From: Aldehydirespirator sp965203635
Lineage (GTDB): Bacteria > Actinomycetota > Acidimicrobiia > Acidimicrobiales > Aldehydirespiratoraceae
Length of the DNA stretch: 64,000 nt
Assembly: GCA_965203635.1 (NCBI GenBank)
Contig: OZ241903.1
Coordinates: forward strand, 62,001-126,000
Direction of reading: 5' to 3'
Each line of letters starts with the position of its first letter. Position 1 is the stretch's first letter. Under the pieces are notes generated by a model. It worked only from the letters and a program-made list of their open reading frames with translations, did not search any database and was not told the origin of the DNA. Positions 50,547 through 59,374 of this stretch are shown here, one piece after another. Both the position numbers and the translations under genes were made by a program.

Positions 50547-52862
50547 GTGTACTCATCTCTCGGCCGGTGGTGCTACCGGCACCCGTGGCGGGTCCTGGTC
50601 GCCTGGATTCTGATCATTGTGATCGCGGCCGCGGCTTCGCGTGGCGTGGGCTCGGCGTACGGCGGCACGCCGGCTGCTCCCGACGCCGAGAGCAGCCTGG
50701 GGGCCGACATCCTCGACGAGCACTTCGGCCGCATCGGGGCGGTGATCAGCGGTCGGATCGTGTTCCGGGCCGAGCAGGGCGTCACCGACCCGGCCGTGCA
50801 GGCCGCCATGACCGATCTCTTCGGGCGGGTCGAGGCCATCGAGGGGGTCACCGTCGGCTCGCCCTACGCTCCTAACGGAGCCCATCGCATCGCGGCCCGG
50901 GGCCCCGAGGCCGGGCTCATCGCCTACGCCGACATCGACACCGGAGCCGGCACCACCGCCGTCGAGGCCGCTGACGTCGGCGTCGAGATCGACCACCTGA
51001 TCGAGGTCGCCGGGCTGCGCTCGATGGACGGCATGCAGGTGGAGGTGGGCGGGGCCTGGCTGGCCGAGCGCGATCCGCCCGAGTCCGAAGCCATCGGGCT
51101 CGCCTTCGCGGTGTTCGTGCTGATACTGGCGGTGGGCTCGGTAGTGGCCATGGGCCTGACCGTCGCCTCGGCCCTGGCCGGCGTGGCTGTCGGGGCGGCC
51201 GGCATCGTCATGCTGAGCAACATCGTGACCGTGCCCGAGTTCGCTCCGACCCTCGGGCTCATGATCGGCATCGGCGTTGGCATCGACTACGCGCTGTTCA
51301 TCATCACCCGCTATCGGGAGTGGGTCGGCCGCGGCCTGTCCGGTGAGGACGCCACCGCGGCTGCGCTCGACTCGGCCGGCCGGGCCGTGATCTTCGCCGG
51401 CGCCACCGTGGTGGTGTCGCTTCTGGGCCTGCTGCTCATCGGTCTGCCCTTCGTGGCCGGGCTGGGCCTGGCCGCGGCCACCACCGTGGCCCTGGTCATG
51501 GCCGGGTCGGTCACGCTGCTGCCGGCCGCCATCGGCCTCCTCGGCGACCGGATCACGACGACCCGGGTCCGGGGCGTGATGGCCTCCGCGCTGGTAGGCG
51601 TCGCGCTGCTCGGATTCGGCACCGGCTTCAGATCTCTGCTGGTAGGCCTGCCCATGGCCGTTCTCGTACTGGTGGCCGGGGCGTTCAGATTCTCGGCCAA
51701 CCCGCTGCGACGTGCAGTGCGGCACCGGGAGGCCAAGCCGCTGCGGGAGACCGGCTGGTACCGGCTCAGTCGTGTGGTCCAGTCCCGGCCCTGGCTGTTC
51801 GCGGCGGGCGGCACGGTGGTGCTGCTCGTGCTGGCCGCGCCGGTGCTGGGGCTGCGCCTCGGCTTCTCCGACGAGGGCAACTTCGCGGAGGACACCACCA
51901 CCCGCAGGGCCTACGACCTCATCTCGGAGGGCTTCGGGCCGGGCGCCAACGGCCCGCTGATCGTCGTCGCCGAGGCAGGACCCGATCCGAGCGAGATCGA
52001 GATCGAGGCATTCCGGGAACTGTCGGCCGCTCTGAACCGCACCGAGGGCGTGGCCTTCGCCTCCGGGCCGATAGCCAATCTGCACGTCGACGCCTTCCTC
52101 ATCCGGGTGCAGCCGGCCACCGGCCCCCAGGATGCGGCCACTGAGGACCTGGTGCACCGGATGCGCGACGATGTCATTCCTCGAGTCCTCGACGGCACCG
52201 GCCTCGACGCTCTGGTCGCGGGCCAGGTGGCCTTCAACATCGATATCTCCGACTACCTGGCCGGCCGGATCCCGATCTTCTTCGCGGCCGTGCTCGGGGC
52301 CTCGTTCCTGCTGCTGATGGCGGTGTTCCGCTCGCTGGTGGTGCCGCTCAAGGCGGTGATCATGAACATGCTGTCGATCGGGGCGGCCTACGGGGTGGCG
52401 GTGGCCGTGTTCCAGTGGGGATGGCTGGCCGGCGTGACCGGGATCCAGCCTGCGCCCATCGAGCCGTTCATCCCGATGATGCTGTTCGCCATCCTGTTCG
52501 GGCTGTCGATGGACTACGAGGTGTTCCTGCTGTCTCGCATGAAGGAGGAGTACGAGCGCACCGGCGACGCCGTCAACTCGGTGGCCGACGGCCTGGCCGC
52601 CACCGCCCGGGTGATCACCGCGGCCGCGGCCATCATGGTGGTGGTGTTCGGCAGCTTCGTGCTGGAGGACAACCGGGTCGTCAAGCTCTTCGGCCTCGGG
52701 CTGGCTACCGCCATCGCCATCGACGCCACCCTGGTGCGGATGCTGATCGTGCCGTCCACGATGGAACTGCTCGGAGCCCGCAACTGGTGGCTCCCCCGCT
52801 GGCTCGACCGCATCATCCCCAATCTGCGCGTCGAGGGCGAACTGACGAACCGCGAGAGCTAG
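50547..52862 (+). CDS. MMPL/RND-family membrane transporter
   Basis: A 771-residue transporter with two halves of about six helices each and large extracytoplasmic loops after the first and seventh helices. GIGVGIDYALFIITRYREW in the first half and LFGLSMDYEVFLLSRMKEEY in the second are the MMPL proton-relay motifs. Such proteins export lipids or hydrophobic compounds. GTG start. TAGCCT lies ten bases before it, so the leader may be very short. It follows the operon terminator and stands alone. Confidence 0.9.
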   Translation: MYSSLGRWCYRHPWRVLVAWILIIVIAAAASRGVGSAYGGTPAAPDAESSLGADILDEHFGRIGAVISGRIVFRAEQGVTDPAVQAAMTDLFGRVEAIEGVTVGSPYAPNGAHRIAARGPEAGLIAYADIDTGAGTTAVEAADVGVEIDHLIEVAGLRSMDGMQVEVGGAWLAERDPPESEAIGLAFAVFVLILAVGSVVAMGLTVASALAGVAVGAAGIVMLSNIVTVPEFAPTLGLMIGIGVGIDYALFIITRYREWVGRGLSGEDATAAALDSAGRAVIFAGATVVVSLLGLLLIGLPFVAGLGLAAATTVALVMAGSVTLLPAAIGLLGDRITTTRVRGVMASALVGVALLGFGTGFRSLLVGLPMAVLVLVAGAFRFSANPLRRAVRHREAKPLRETGWYRLSRVVQSRPWLFAAGGTVVLLVLAAPVLGLRLGFSDEGNFAEDTTTRRAYDLISEGFGPGANGPLIVVAEAGPDPSEIEIEAFRELSAALNRTEGVAFASGPIANLHVDAFLIRVQPATGPQDAATEDLVHRMRDDVIPRVLDGTGLDALVAGQVAFNIDISDYLAGRIPIFFAAVLGASFLLLMAVFRSLVVPLKAVIMNMLSIGAAYGVAVAVFQWGWLAGVTGIQPAPIEPFIPMMLFAILFGLSMDYEVFLLSRMKEEYERTGDAVNSVADGLAATARVITAAAAIMVVVFGSFVLEDNRVVKLFGLGLATAIAIDATLVRMLIVPSTMELLGARNWWLPRWLDRIIPNLRVEGELTNRES

Positions 52863-52877
52863 CGACAGCGGCCCCGA

Positions 52878-52928
52878 CGAACTTCCGGCCCCCAGGGTCG
52901 ACTATCGCGCCCAACCACCGGAAGTTCG
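52878..52928. terminator. Long inverted repeat between convergent genes
   Basis: CGAACTTCCGG (52878-52888) and CCGGAAGTTCG (52918-52928) are perfect eleven-base arms with a 29-base loop. It lies in the 82-base gap between the MMPL and paaX genes and could terminate both. Confidence 0.45.
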
Positions 52929-52944
52929 ATGAGGGCGCACTAGC

Positions 52945-53838
52945 TCAAGCCGGCGGCTCGAACCGGTTGGGCATGACTTCGGGGTAGTCGACCTCGAGGA
53001 TCTCGCCGAGGGCTCGGGCTGCGGGCGGGCAGAGCCGGCGGTAGAGGTCGGCCGCGAGGGTGTATGCGCGATCCCCTATCCAGTCGGGCGGCAGCAGCTC
53101 GGCCGGCACGTCGGGTGCCCGCAGGCGGACCCGGCGGAACTCGTGCACCAGCATGGTGCGCAGGCTGTAGGCGTCGAGCGGTGCCGCCGCGTTCAGATCC
53201 TGGCTCCGCCACGGCTGGTAGCGGGCCAGGAAGTCCCGGTACGCCGCCTCGGTGTCGGCGGTGCGGAAGACCTCCGCGAAGAAGCCGCCCTCCACCAGGC
53301 CTTGCAGGTCGGCCAGCTCAGCGCGTCCCGTCGGAACGGCGGCGATCGGATCCACGAGGTCCAACAGTTCGGTCAGGCCGTGCTCGGTGGCCGACGGTGA
53401 CGCCATCACGCCGCGGCCCAGCGAGACGAACCCGTGCCAGCGCAGGTGCCTGGCGATCCGGTCGCGCTCGGCAGCGGGCATCGATGGGGTGTCGACCACC
53501 GCGAACGTCCACGAGCCGTCCCAGTTGCCCGACTCCCTGCTGTAGATGCGACCGTCGGCGTCCTCGGACTCCCGCACGGCCAGCAGCGTCATCGAATAGC
53601 GGCTACGGCGACCGATCCGCTCGTTGGACATCCAGCCCTCGGCAGCCAGGCGGAACATCGACGTGCGGACCAGCCGCTCGCTGAAGCCGAACGGCTCGGC
53701 CAGCTCGAAGAGGCTCGACAGCCAGAGCGTCTTGGTGACCGGCAGCACCGAGTCTCCCAGCACCGTCACCAGCACCGACCGGGCCGAGATGTCGGGCTCC
53801 GAGCAGCGCTGCCGGACCATGGACGCGATGCCGCTCAT
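52945..53838 (-). CDS. paaX: PaaX-like transcriptional repressor
   Basis: A 297-residue regulator. The N-terminal winged helix (about 15-90) contains SARSVLVTVLGDSVLP, then FGFSERLVRTSMFRLAAEGW, typical of PaaX. The central and C-terminal domains (GNWDGSWTFAVVD, YRDFLARYQPW) follow the family. In known systems it represses paa genes and is released by phenylacetyl-CoA. ATG overlaps the paaK stop as ATGA, so it is the last gene of the paa operon and could act on the palindrome before paaZ. Confidence 0.88.
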   Translation of the reverse strand: MSGIASMVRQRCSEPDISARSVLVTVLGDSVLPVTKTLWLSSLFELAEPFGFSERLVRTSMFRLAAEGWMSNERIGRRSRYSMTLLAVRESEDADGRIYSRESGNWDGSWTFAVVDTPSMPAAERDRIARHLRWHGFVSLGRGVMASPSATEHGLTELLDLVDPIAAVPTGRAELADLQGLVEGGFFAEVFRTADTEAAYRDFLARYQPWRSQDLNAAAPLDAYSLRTMLVHEFRRVRLRAPDVPAELLPPDWIGDRAYTLAADLYRRLCPPAARALGEILEVDYPEVMPNRFEPPA

Positions 53839-55118
53839 TCTGCAGGCACCACCCGCTGGGCCTTTCCCGCCGAGCGAGGCACAGCACCCGGCTCAGCCAC
53901 CACCACGTCGACAGTCACGCCGATGTTGCCCTTGACGTGGCCGGCCAGCTCATCTGCGAGGTCGTCCTCCGGTCGATGCGCGGAGGGGCTCCTCTCCACT
54001 CGTACCGTGAGCTGGGCCAGGTTGCCAGACCGGTCAACCTCGATCTGGAAGTGGGGCGTGAGGCCGTCCACCTTGAGCACCTCGGCCTCGATCTGAGATG
54101 GGAACACATTGACGCCCCGCACAATCAGCATGTCGTCGGAGCGGCCGGAGATGCGCTCGATGCGTCGCATGGGGCGGGCCGTGCCGGGCAGCAGCCGGGT
54201 GAGATCGCGGGTGCGGTAGCGGATCACGGGCTGCCCCCGCTTGGTCAGCGCCGTGAGCACCAGTTCGCCGAAGTCGCCGTCAGGCAGCGGCTCTCCCGTG
54301 CCGGGATCGACGATCTCTGGGTAGAAGTGGTCCTCCCAGAGGGTGGGGCCGTCCTTGGTCTCGACACACTCCTGAGCCACGCCGGGGCCCATCACCTCCG
54401 AGAGCCCATAGATGTCGACGGCGTGGATCCCGAGGCGCGACTCGATCTCAGCCCGGAGCTCATCGCTCCACGGCTCGGCACCGAAGATACCGACCTCCAG
54501 CGAACACGACCGCGGGTCGATGCCCCTGCTCTCCATCTCGTCGATGAGGTTGAGGCAGTACGACGGCGTCACCAGGATGATGCGCGGCTCGAAGTCCAGT
54601 ATCAGCGTCACCTGGCGCTCGGTCTGGCCCCCGGACACGGGCACCACCATGCATCCGAGAGTCTCGGCGCCGTAGTGGGCTCCGAGGCCGCCGGTGAACA
54701 GCCCGTAGCCGTAGGCGATGTGGGCGGCATCGCCGGGACGACCGCCGGCTGCGTAGATGGATCGGGCCATCAACCTGGACCACACGTCTATGTCGCCCTC
54801 GGTGTAGCCGACCACGGTGGGCTTGCCGGTAGTGCCCGATGACGCGTGGACCCGGACCACCTCGGAGCGGGGCACGGCGAACAAACCGAACGGGTAGTTG
54901 TCCCGCAGGTCTGCCTTGGTGAGGAACGGGAACCGGGCCAGGTCGGCCAGATCCCTCAGGTCGTCAGGAACCACGCCGGCGCGCTCGAACGCGTGCCAGT
55001 AGTGGGCAACATTGGCGTAGGCGTGGCCCAGGATCTCTCGCAGACGCGCCAGCTGCAGGCCGCGCAACTCGTCGATCGATGCCGACTCGATTGCCTCGTA
55101 GTGGACGGGCTCGGTCAT
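53835..55118 (-). CDS. paaK: Phenylacetate-CoA ligase
   Basis: A 427-residue AMP-forming ligase. The phosphate-binding motif is HASSGTTGKPTVVGYTEGD, followed by YGYGLFTGGLGAHYG, YGLSEVMGPGVAQEC and YRTRDLT. Residues GRSDDMLIVRGVNVFPSQIE fit PaaK. It activates phenylacetate to its CoA ester, the first step of the pathway. ATG at 55118 lies two bases after the paaC stop; the longer open frame is antisense-like to paaC. Confidence 0.92.
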   Translation of the reverse strand: MTEPVHYEAIESASIDELRGLQLARLREILGHAYANVAHYWHAFERAGVVPDDLRDLADLARFPFLTKADLRDNYPFGLFAVPRSEVVRVHASSGTTGKPTVVGYTEGDIDVWSRLMARSIYAAGGRPGDAAHIAYGYGLFTGGLGAHYGAETLGCMVVPVSGGQTERQVTLILDFEPRIILVTPSYCLNLIDEMESRGIDPRSCSLEVGIFGAEPWSDELRAEIESRLGIHAVDIYGLSEVMGPGVAQECVETKDGPTLWEDHFYPEIVDPGTGEPLPDGDFGELVLTALTKRGQPVIRYRTRDLTRLLPGTARPMRRIERISGRSDDMLIVRGVNVFPSQIEAEVLKVDGLTPHFQIEVDRSGNLAQLTVRVERSPSAHRPEDDLADELAGHVKGNIGVTVDVVVAEPGAVPRSAGKAQRVVPAE

Positions 55119-55120
55119 GC

Positions 55121-55891
55121 TCACCACTTCGCCTCCGGGTCGAAGTCGAGCACCTCGCGCATTCTCAGCATGAGTGGCTCGAAATGGTCGGATCGCCTCG
55201 TGCGGCCGTTCTGGCCGTTCACGCCGGAGCCGCCAACAGCCCGGGTGCGGCCGGCAGCCAGCAAGAAGCGCTCCGCGATGGCCCGTTCGAGCGGCTCGCG
55301 GAGGTCGGAGGTCGGTCCGGCCACCGTGCCCGCGGCAACGGCCGCCGTCTCGCCGGCTGTCGGCTCGCACAGGCCGGGCACCATTGGCGCGATCGTGTCG
55401 ACAGCATCGAGGATCCGACGTCTGGCGTCGGACTCGGGCAGGAGCCGGTCGAGCAGGGCGTCAGCGTGCAGACGATGGAACTTCTCCTCGGAGCACGCTC
55501 GCCGGGCGATGGCCCCGAGCCCCGGCAGCGACGAGTCGGCCACGAGGCCCCAGCGCATGGCCTCGAAGGTGTCGTAGATCCAGTGCCGCACCAGGGCCTC
55601 GGCCCAGTCGAGCGTGATTCTCTCCACGAGATGGCACGATCGGTAGTCGGCGCTCAAGCGGCGGTAGGCAAGCGCGTCGACGGCCTCGTCGGTTGCGGCT
55701 GCGCCGTCCAAGTCGAGCACCAACTCATAGAGGAGCGCGGCGTGGCCCAACTCGTCCTGGCCGATGCTGGCGAAGGCCAGGTCCTCCTCGAGGAAGGGGG
55801 CGACGCCAATCCACTCCGTGTGCTGCTGGCCCATCAAGTGCTCATCGTCGGCGAAGGCCAGCAGGAACTCCCGGACGCCCGCGGAACTCAA
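55121..55891 (-). CDS. paaC: 1,2-phenylacetyl-CoA epoxidase subunit PaaC
   Basis: A 256-residue structural partner of PaaA. FLLAFADDEHLMGQQHTEWIG and EEDLAFASIGQDELGHA match PaaC, and HRLHADALL is conserved. A stretch rich in Gly/Ala/Thr (about 175-195) looks like an insert. TTG at 55891 overlaps the paaB stop (TTGA). The epoxidase converts phenylacetyl-CoA to the ring-1,2-epoxide. Confidence 0.88.
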   Translation of the reverse strand: MSSAGVREFLLAFADDEHLMGQQHTEWIGVAPFLEEDLAFASIGQDELGHAALLYELVLDLDGAAATDEAVDALAYRRLSADYRSCHLVERITLDWAEALVRHWIYDTFEAMRWGLVADSSLPGLGAIARRACSEEKFHRLHADALLDRLLPESDARRRILDAVDTIAPMVPGLCEPTAGETAAVAAGTVAGPTSDLREPLERAIAERFLLAAGRTRAVGGSGVNGQNGRTRRSDHFEPLMLRMREVLDFDPEAKW

Positions 55892-56163
55892 TCCGACACC
55901 TCCCGGGAGGCCCGTCGCCTCGCGGCCACCGCGGCGCCGTCGTGGTGGCGGTGAGGCTTGTCGGCGTTGGGAGCCACGAAGTCGTCGTCGGCTGCGACCA
56001 CATGGTCGCGGCGCACCACCCAGAGACGGTCGCCCTCGGCCCGCCGCAGGTAGCCCTCACGCGCCAGCAGCAGCGCCAGCCGGTCATCCGCCGCCTCCAA
56101 CGCGCCCACATGACGGAACTCCTCGCGGCCGTCGCGTTTGATGAAGACCTCGTAGACGTGCAT
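55888..56163 (-). CDS. paaB: 1,2-phenylacetyl-CoA epoxidase subunit PaaB
   Basis: A 91-residue protein. YEVFIKRDGREEFRHVGALEAAD is the conserved PaaB N-terminus. It bridges the PaaAC heterodimers. ATG at 56163 lies two bases after the paaA stop; the longer open frame upstream is not credible. Its C-terminus is basic (AARRRASREVSD). Confidence 0.88.
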   Translation of the reverse strand: MHVYEVFIKRDGREEFRHVGALEAADDRLALLLAREGYLRRAEGDRLWVVRRDHVVAADDDFVAPNADKPHRHHDGAAVAARRRASREVSD

Positions 56164-56165
56164 TG

Positions 56166-57137
56166 TCAGTCTCCCCGGCCTTCCGGCGGCCCTCCAACTT
56201 CCACCGGAGCGTGGCCGTTCGTTGGAGCGCGGCCGTTCTCCATCGCTGAGCGCACCCATGCAGTGCGGCTCCAATTGTCCGCGGCGTCGGCGATCCGGCG
56301 AGCTGAGTCCGGTCCGCCGTGGGCGAGCGTCCGCTCCAATGGCCCCCAGTCGATCGGTCCCACGTCCCACCGCTCCGCTTCGGTGTCCCAGCTCAGGTCC
56401 GGAGCCGGCACCGTGAACCCATAGCTCTGCAGCATGGGCACGAACCTCTGCACCCAACGGTCGCGCAACACTTCGTTGCGCTCAGACTTGATGCGCCATC
56501 GCAGCAGCTCGTCGTCGGGCACCGAGTCAGGACCGAAGAGCTGCAGGGCCGGCCAGAACCAGCGGTCCAGTGACTCCTGGAACATCTGGCGCTGGCGGGC
56601 CGTGCCCTCGGCGATGCGCATCATGCGGTCCTCGCCCAGGCGCATGTGGAACCCCTCCTCGACGATGATGCGCCGCAGGATGCGCTTGTACGGGCCGTAG
56701 GAGCAGTTCTTAAACACGGCCTGCTGGCTGATCAGCGCGGCCGCGTCCACCAGGAAGGCGATGGCCACCTGGTCGCCCCAGGTGACGGCCCGGTAGTGGA
56801 ACACGTTGTGGAAGCGGCTCTTGCCGGCGAACAGATCCTCGAGCATCTGGGTCCTGGTCTTGACGCCGAGGTCGGCGGCGATCATGTAGAGCAGGTGGCT
56901 GTGGCCGATCTCGTCCTGGGTCTTGGCCAGCACCGCCATCTTGTGTCGCAGTCCGGGGGTCTTGGGGATCCAGTCGCGCTCGGTGAGGGCGCCCATCAAC
57001 TCGCTGTTGGCGTGCATCTCGATGAAGGCGAACACCGCGTGGCGGTAGGCGTCGGGCATGCCGTCGTCGGCCTCCACTAGGCCGCCGCCGTCGAGGAAGG
57101 CCTCGAAGTCATCCATGGTGATCCAGGACCTAGCCAT
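56166..57137 (-). CDS. paaA: 1,2-phenylacetyl-CoA epoxidase catalytic subunit PaaA
   Basis: A 323-residue di-iron oxygenase subunit. Iron ligands lie in AKTQDEIGHSHLL (Glu-x2-His) and IVEEGFHMRLGED (Glu-x2-His). PYKRILRRIIVEEG and the WFWPALQLFGP segment are family features. Length is close to the E. coli protein (309). ATG at 57137 overlaps the paaZ end by eight bases. PaaA needs a reductase (PaaE) that is not in this window. Confidence 0.92.
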   Translation of the reverse strand: MARSWITMDDFEAFLDGGGLVEADDGMPDAYRHAVFAFIEMHANSELMGALTERDWIPKTPGLRHKMAVLAKTQDEIGHSHLLYMIAADLGVKTRTQMLEDLFAGKSRFHNVFHYRAVTWGDQVAIAFLVDAAALISQQAVFKNCSYGPYKRILRRIIVEEGFHMRLGEDRMMRIAEGTARQRQMFQESLDRWFWPALQLFGPDSVPDDELLRWRIKSERNEVLRDRWVQRFVPMLQSYGFTVPAPDLSWDTEAERWDVGPIDWGPLERTLAHGGPDSARRIADAADNWSRTAWVRSAMENGRAPTNGHAPVEVGGPPEGRGD

Positions 57138-59202
57138 CGCTGCTCGCCTCGGGGGCTCCGTTGACACCGGGGGAGTTGGCCACCATGGTCAACACGTCGT
57201 AGGCCGCGTTGACCTCGCCGTGCTGGTTGATGACCCTGGTGTCCCAGGCCACCTCGCCGTAGCCGCGCCCGTCGAGCCGGGTCTTGCGCTTGCAGGTGAG
57301 CACCACATGGATCTCGTCGTCGGGGTAAGTGGGCTTGGCGAAGCGCAGCCGGTCGATGCCGTAGTTGGCCAGCACCGGTCCCTCGTCGGGCCACACGAAC
57401 AGCCCGGCCGCCAGGGAAAGCACCAGGTATCCGTGGGCCACCAGGCCGTTGAAGATGGGGCTGCGGGCCGCGGCCTCGTCGTCCATGTGGGCGTAGAACA
57501 TGTCTCCGGTGCTCTCCGCGAAGGCGGCTATGTCGGCCCGTGTAACTGTCCGGGAATCGGTGGTGATGGAGTCGCCAACCTCCAGGGCGTCGAAGGTGAG
57601 CTTGAACGGGTGTCCTTTGTGCTCCCGGGTCGAGGAGCCGCCGACATACTCGCCGGTGACCGCAGTCAGCATGTCGGGCGATCCCTGCACCGCGGTGCGC
57701 TGCATGTGGGCGTACACGCCCCGCATTCCGCCCATCTCCTGTCCTCCGCCGGCCCGGCCGGGTCCGCCGTGCACCAGCGGTGGCAGGGGCGACCCGTGGC
57801 CGGTGCTGGCCGCGGCCATTTCCTCGTCCATGATCAGCACCCGGCCGTGATGGGAGGCGATTTGTCGCGAGAGGTCGGCGATCTCGTCGGGATCGGCGCC
57901 GTAGAGCGAGGCGACCAGGCTTCCGCCGCCGGCCGCCACAAGCTCGACCGCCTCATCGATGCTGCCGTAGGGCACGAGGGTCGAGACCGGCCCGAACGCC
58001 TCGGTGGTGTGGATCACCGAGGATCGGGAATCGGTGGCCTGCAGCAGGGTGGGGGCCATGAACGCACCGGCCACGGGGTCGACGCCGGAAAGGTCGCAGG
58101 AGTCCACTATGGGCACTGCGGCCTCACGCAGTGCCGCCACCGAGGCGGTCACCTCGTCGCGCTGGGCCCGGCCGACGAGGGAGCCCATGCCGGTGGCCCG
58201 GTCGCGGGGGTCGCCCACGGCCACAGCCTGCAGCGCGGCGGCAAGGGCTTCGACAGCAGCGTCCAGGTGCCGCCCCGGCACGAGCGCTCTGCGGATGGCG
58301 GTGCACTTCTGGCCGGCCTTGACCGTCATCTCGGAGACGACCTCGGCCGTGAACAGGTCGAACTCGGCGGTGCCGGGGGCGGCGGCCGGAGCCAGCACCG
58401 CCGCATTGAGCGAGTCGGCCTCAACGTTGAGTCGGGTGGCTCTGGCCGTCACAGCGGGATGGGCCCGCAGCGCGGCCGCGGTGGCGGCCGAGCCGGTGAA
58501 GGCGATGCTGTCCTGACCGCCGAGGCAGTCGAGCAGACCGGCCAGTTCGTCAGGTGAGGCGCACAGCAGCTGCAGGGATCCCTCTGGCAGCAGGCCTGAC
58601 TCGACCATGAGCCGGACCGCGGCCTCGGCCAGGTAGGCGGTGGGCGACGCCGGCTTCACGATGGAGGGCACCCCGGCGATGAAGGCGGGCGCGAGCTTCT
58701 CCAGCATCCCCCAGACCGGGAAGTTGAACGCGTTGATCTGCACCTCCACGCCCTTGCGGGGCGTGAGCACGTGCACCGCCGAGAAGGAGTCGTCCCGCGA
58801 CAGGGCCTCGGTGGCGCCGTCGACAGCCACGGTGGAGTTGGGCAGTTCGCGCCGGGCCTTGCTGGCGTATGACAGCAGCACGCCGGCACCGCCCTCGATG
58901 TCGATCCACGAGTCGGACCGGGTGGCTCCGGTGCAGTACGACAGGTCGTAGAGCTGTTCCTTGACCTCGTCGGCCAGAAGCATCTTTCCGACGTTTCGCA
59001 GGATGGTGGCCCGCTGGTGGAAGGTCAGATCCCGCAGGGCCGGGCCACCGACGGCGCGCCCGTGCTCAACAGCCGCGGCAAGGTCGATCCCGGCAGGCGA
59101 CAGTTCGGCAACGGTCTTGCCGGTGGCGGCATCAAGCAGCGCCCGGCCGTCGCTCGAAGGCCGGTGCCAGCCACCCGCCACATAGCTCTCCACCCGGTGC
59201 AC
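57130..59202 (-). CDS. paaZ: Bifunctional PaaZ: oxepin-CoA hydrolase / semialdehyde dehydrogenase
   Basis: A 690-residue fusion. The N-terminal aldehyde dehydrogenase (about 1-520) has the nucleophile in AGQKCTAIRR and the general base in NVEADSLN. The C-terminal MaoC-like hot-dog domain (about 540-675) has FYAHMDDEAAARSPIFNGLVAHGY with the catalytic Asp and His. It opens oxepin-CoA and oxidises the aldehyde. GTG start with GAGGAG six bases before. First gene of the paaZABCKX unit. Confidence 0.92.
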   Translation of the reverse strand: MHRVESYVAGGWHRPSSDGRALLDAATGKTVAELSPAGIDLAAAVEHGRAVGGPALRDLTFHQRATILRNVGKMLLADEVKEQLYDLSYCTGATRSDSWIDIEGGAGVLLSYASKARRELPNSTVAVDGATEALSRDDSFSAVHVLTPRKGVEVQINAFNFPVWGMLEKLAPAFIAGVPSIVKPASPTAYLAEAAVRLMVESGLLPEGSLQLLCASPDELAGLLDCLGGQDSIAFTGSAATAAALRAHPAVTARATRLNVEADSLNAAVLAPAAAPGTAEFDLFTAEVVSEMTVKAGQKCTAIRRALVPGRHLDAAVEALAAALQAVAVGDPRDRATGMGSLVGRAQRDEVTASVAALREAAVPIVDSCDLSGVDPVAGAFMAPTLLQATDSRSSVIHTTEAFGPVSTLVPYGSIDEAVELVAAGGGSLVASLYGADPDEIADLSRQIASHHGRVLIMDEEMAAASTGHGSPLPPLVHGGPGRAGGGQEMGGMRGVYAHMQRTAVQGSPDMLTAVTGEYVGGSSTREHKGHPFKLTFDALEVGDSITTDSRTVTRADIAAFAESTGDMFYAHMDDEAAARSPIFNGLVAHGYLVLSLAAGLFVWPDEGPVLANYGIDRLRFAKPTYPDDEIHVVLTCKRKTRLDGRGYGEVAWDTRVINQHGEVNAAYDVLTMVANSPGVNGAPEASSDG

Positions 59203-59374
59203 GACGGCTCCTCAATATGATAGTCCCCTAGGGTCGAAACCCATGTGGAATGTATCATAATCTCCCGGCCGCCAACACGGGCACCCTTGACTCGCCGTGA
59301 CGCAACAACCTAACGTGGGACAGCCGATGCCTTCCTGGAGGTGCTATGGCTGCTAGCGAGGAAACGCGTAAGGA
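59203..59374. promoter_or_regulatory. Divergent paa control region with TATGATA palindrome
   Basis: TATGATA (59216-59222) and TATCATA (59253-59259) are perfect arms 37 bases apart, about 3.5 helical turns. Between them lie CCCTAGGG and a GGGT/ACCC hairpin. The site is immediately upstream of paaZ and is a candidate PaaX operator, though it differs from the TGATTC half-site known in E. coli. It also precedes the divergent hydrolase gene. Confidence 0.5.
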
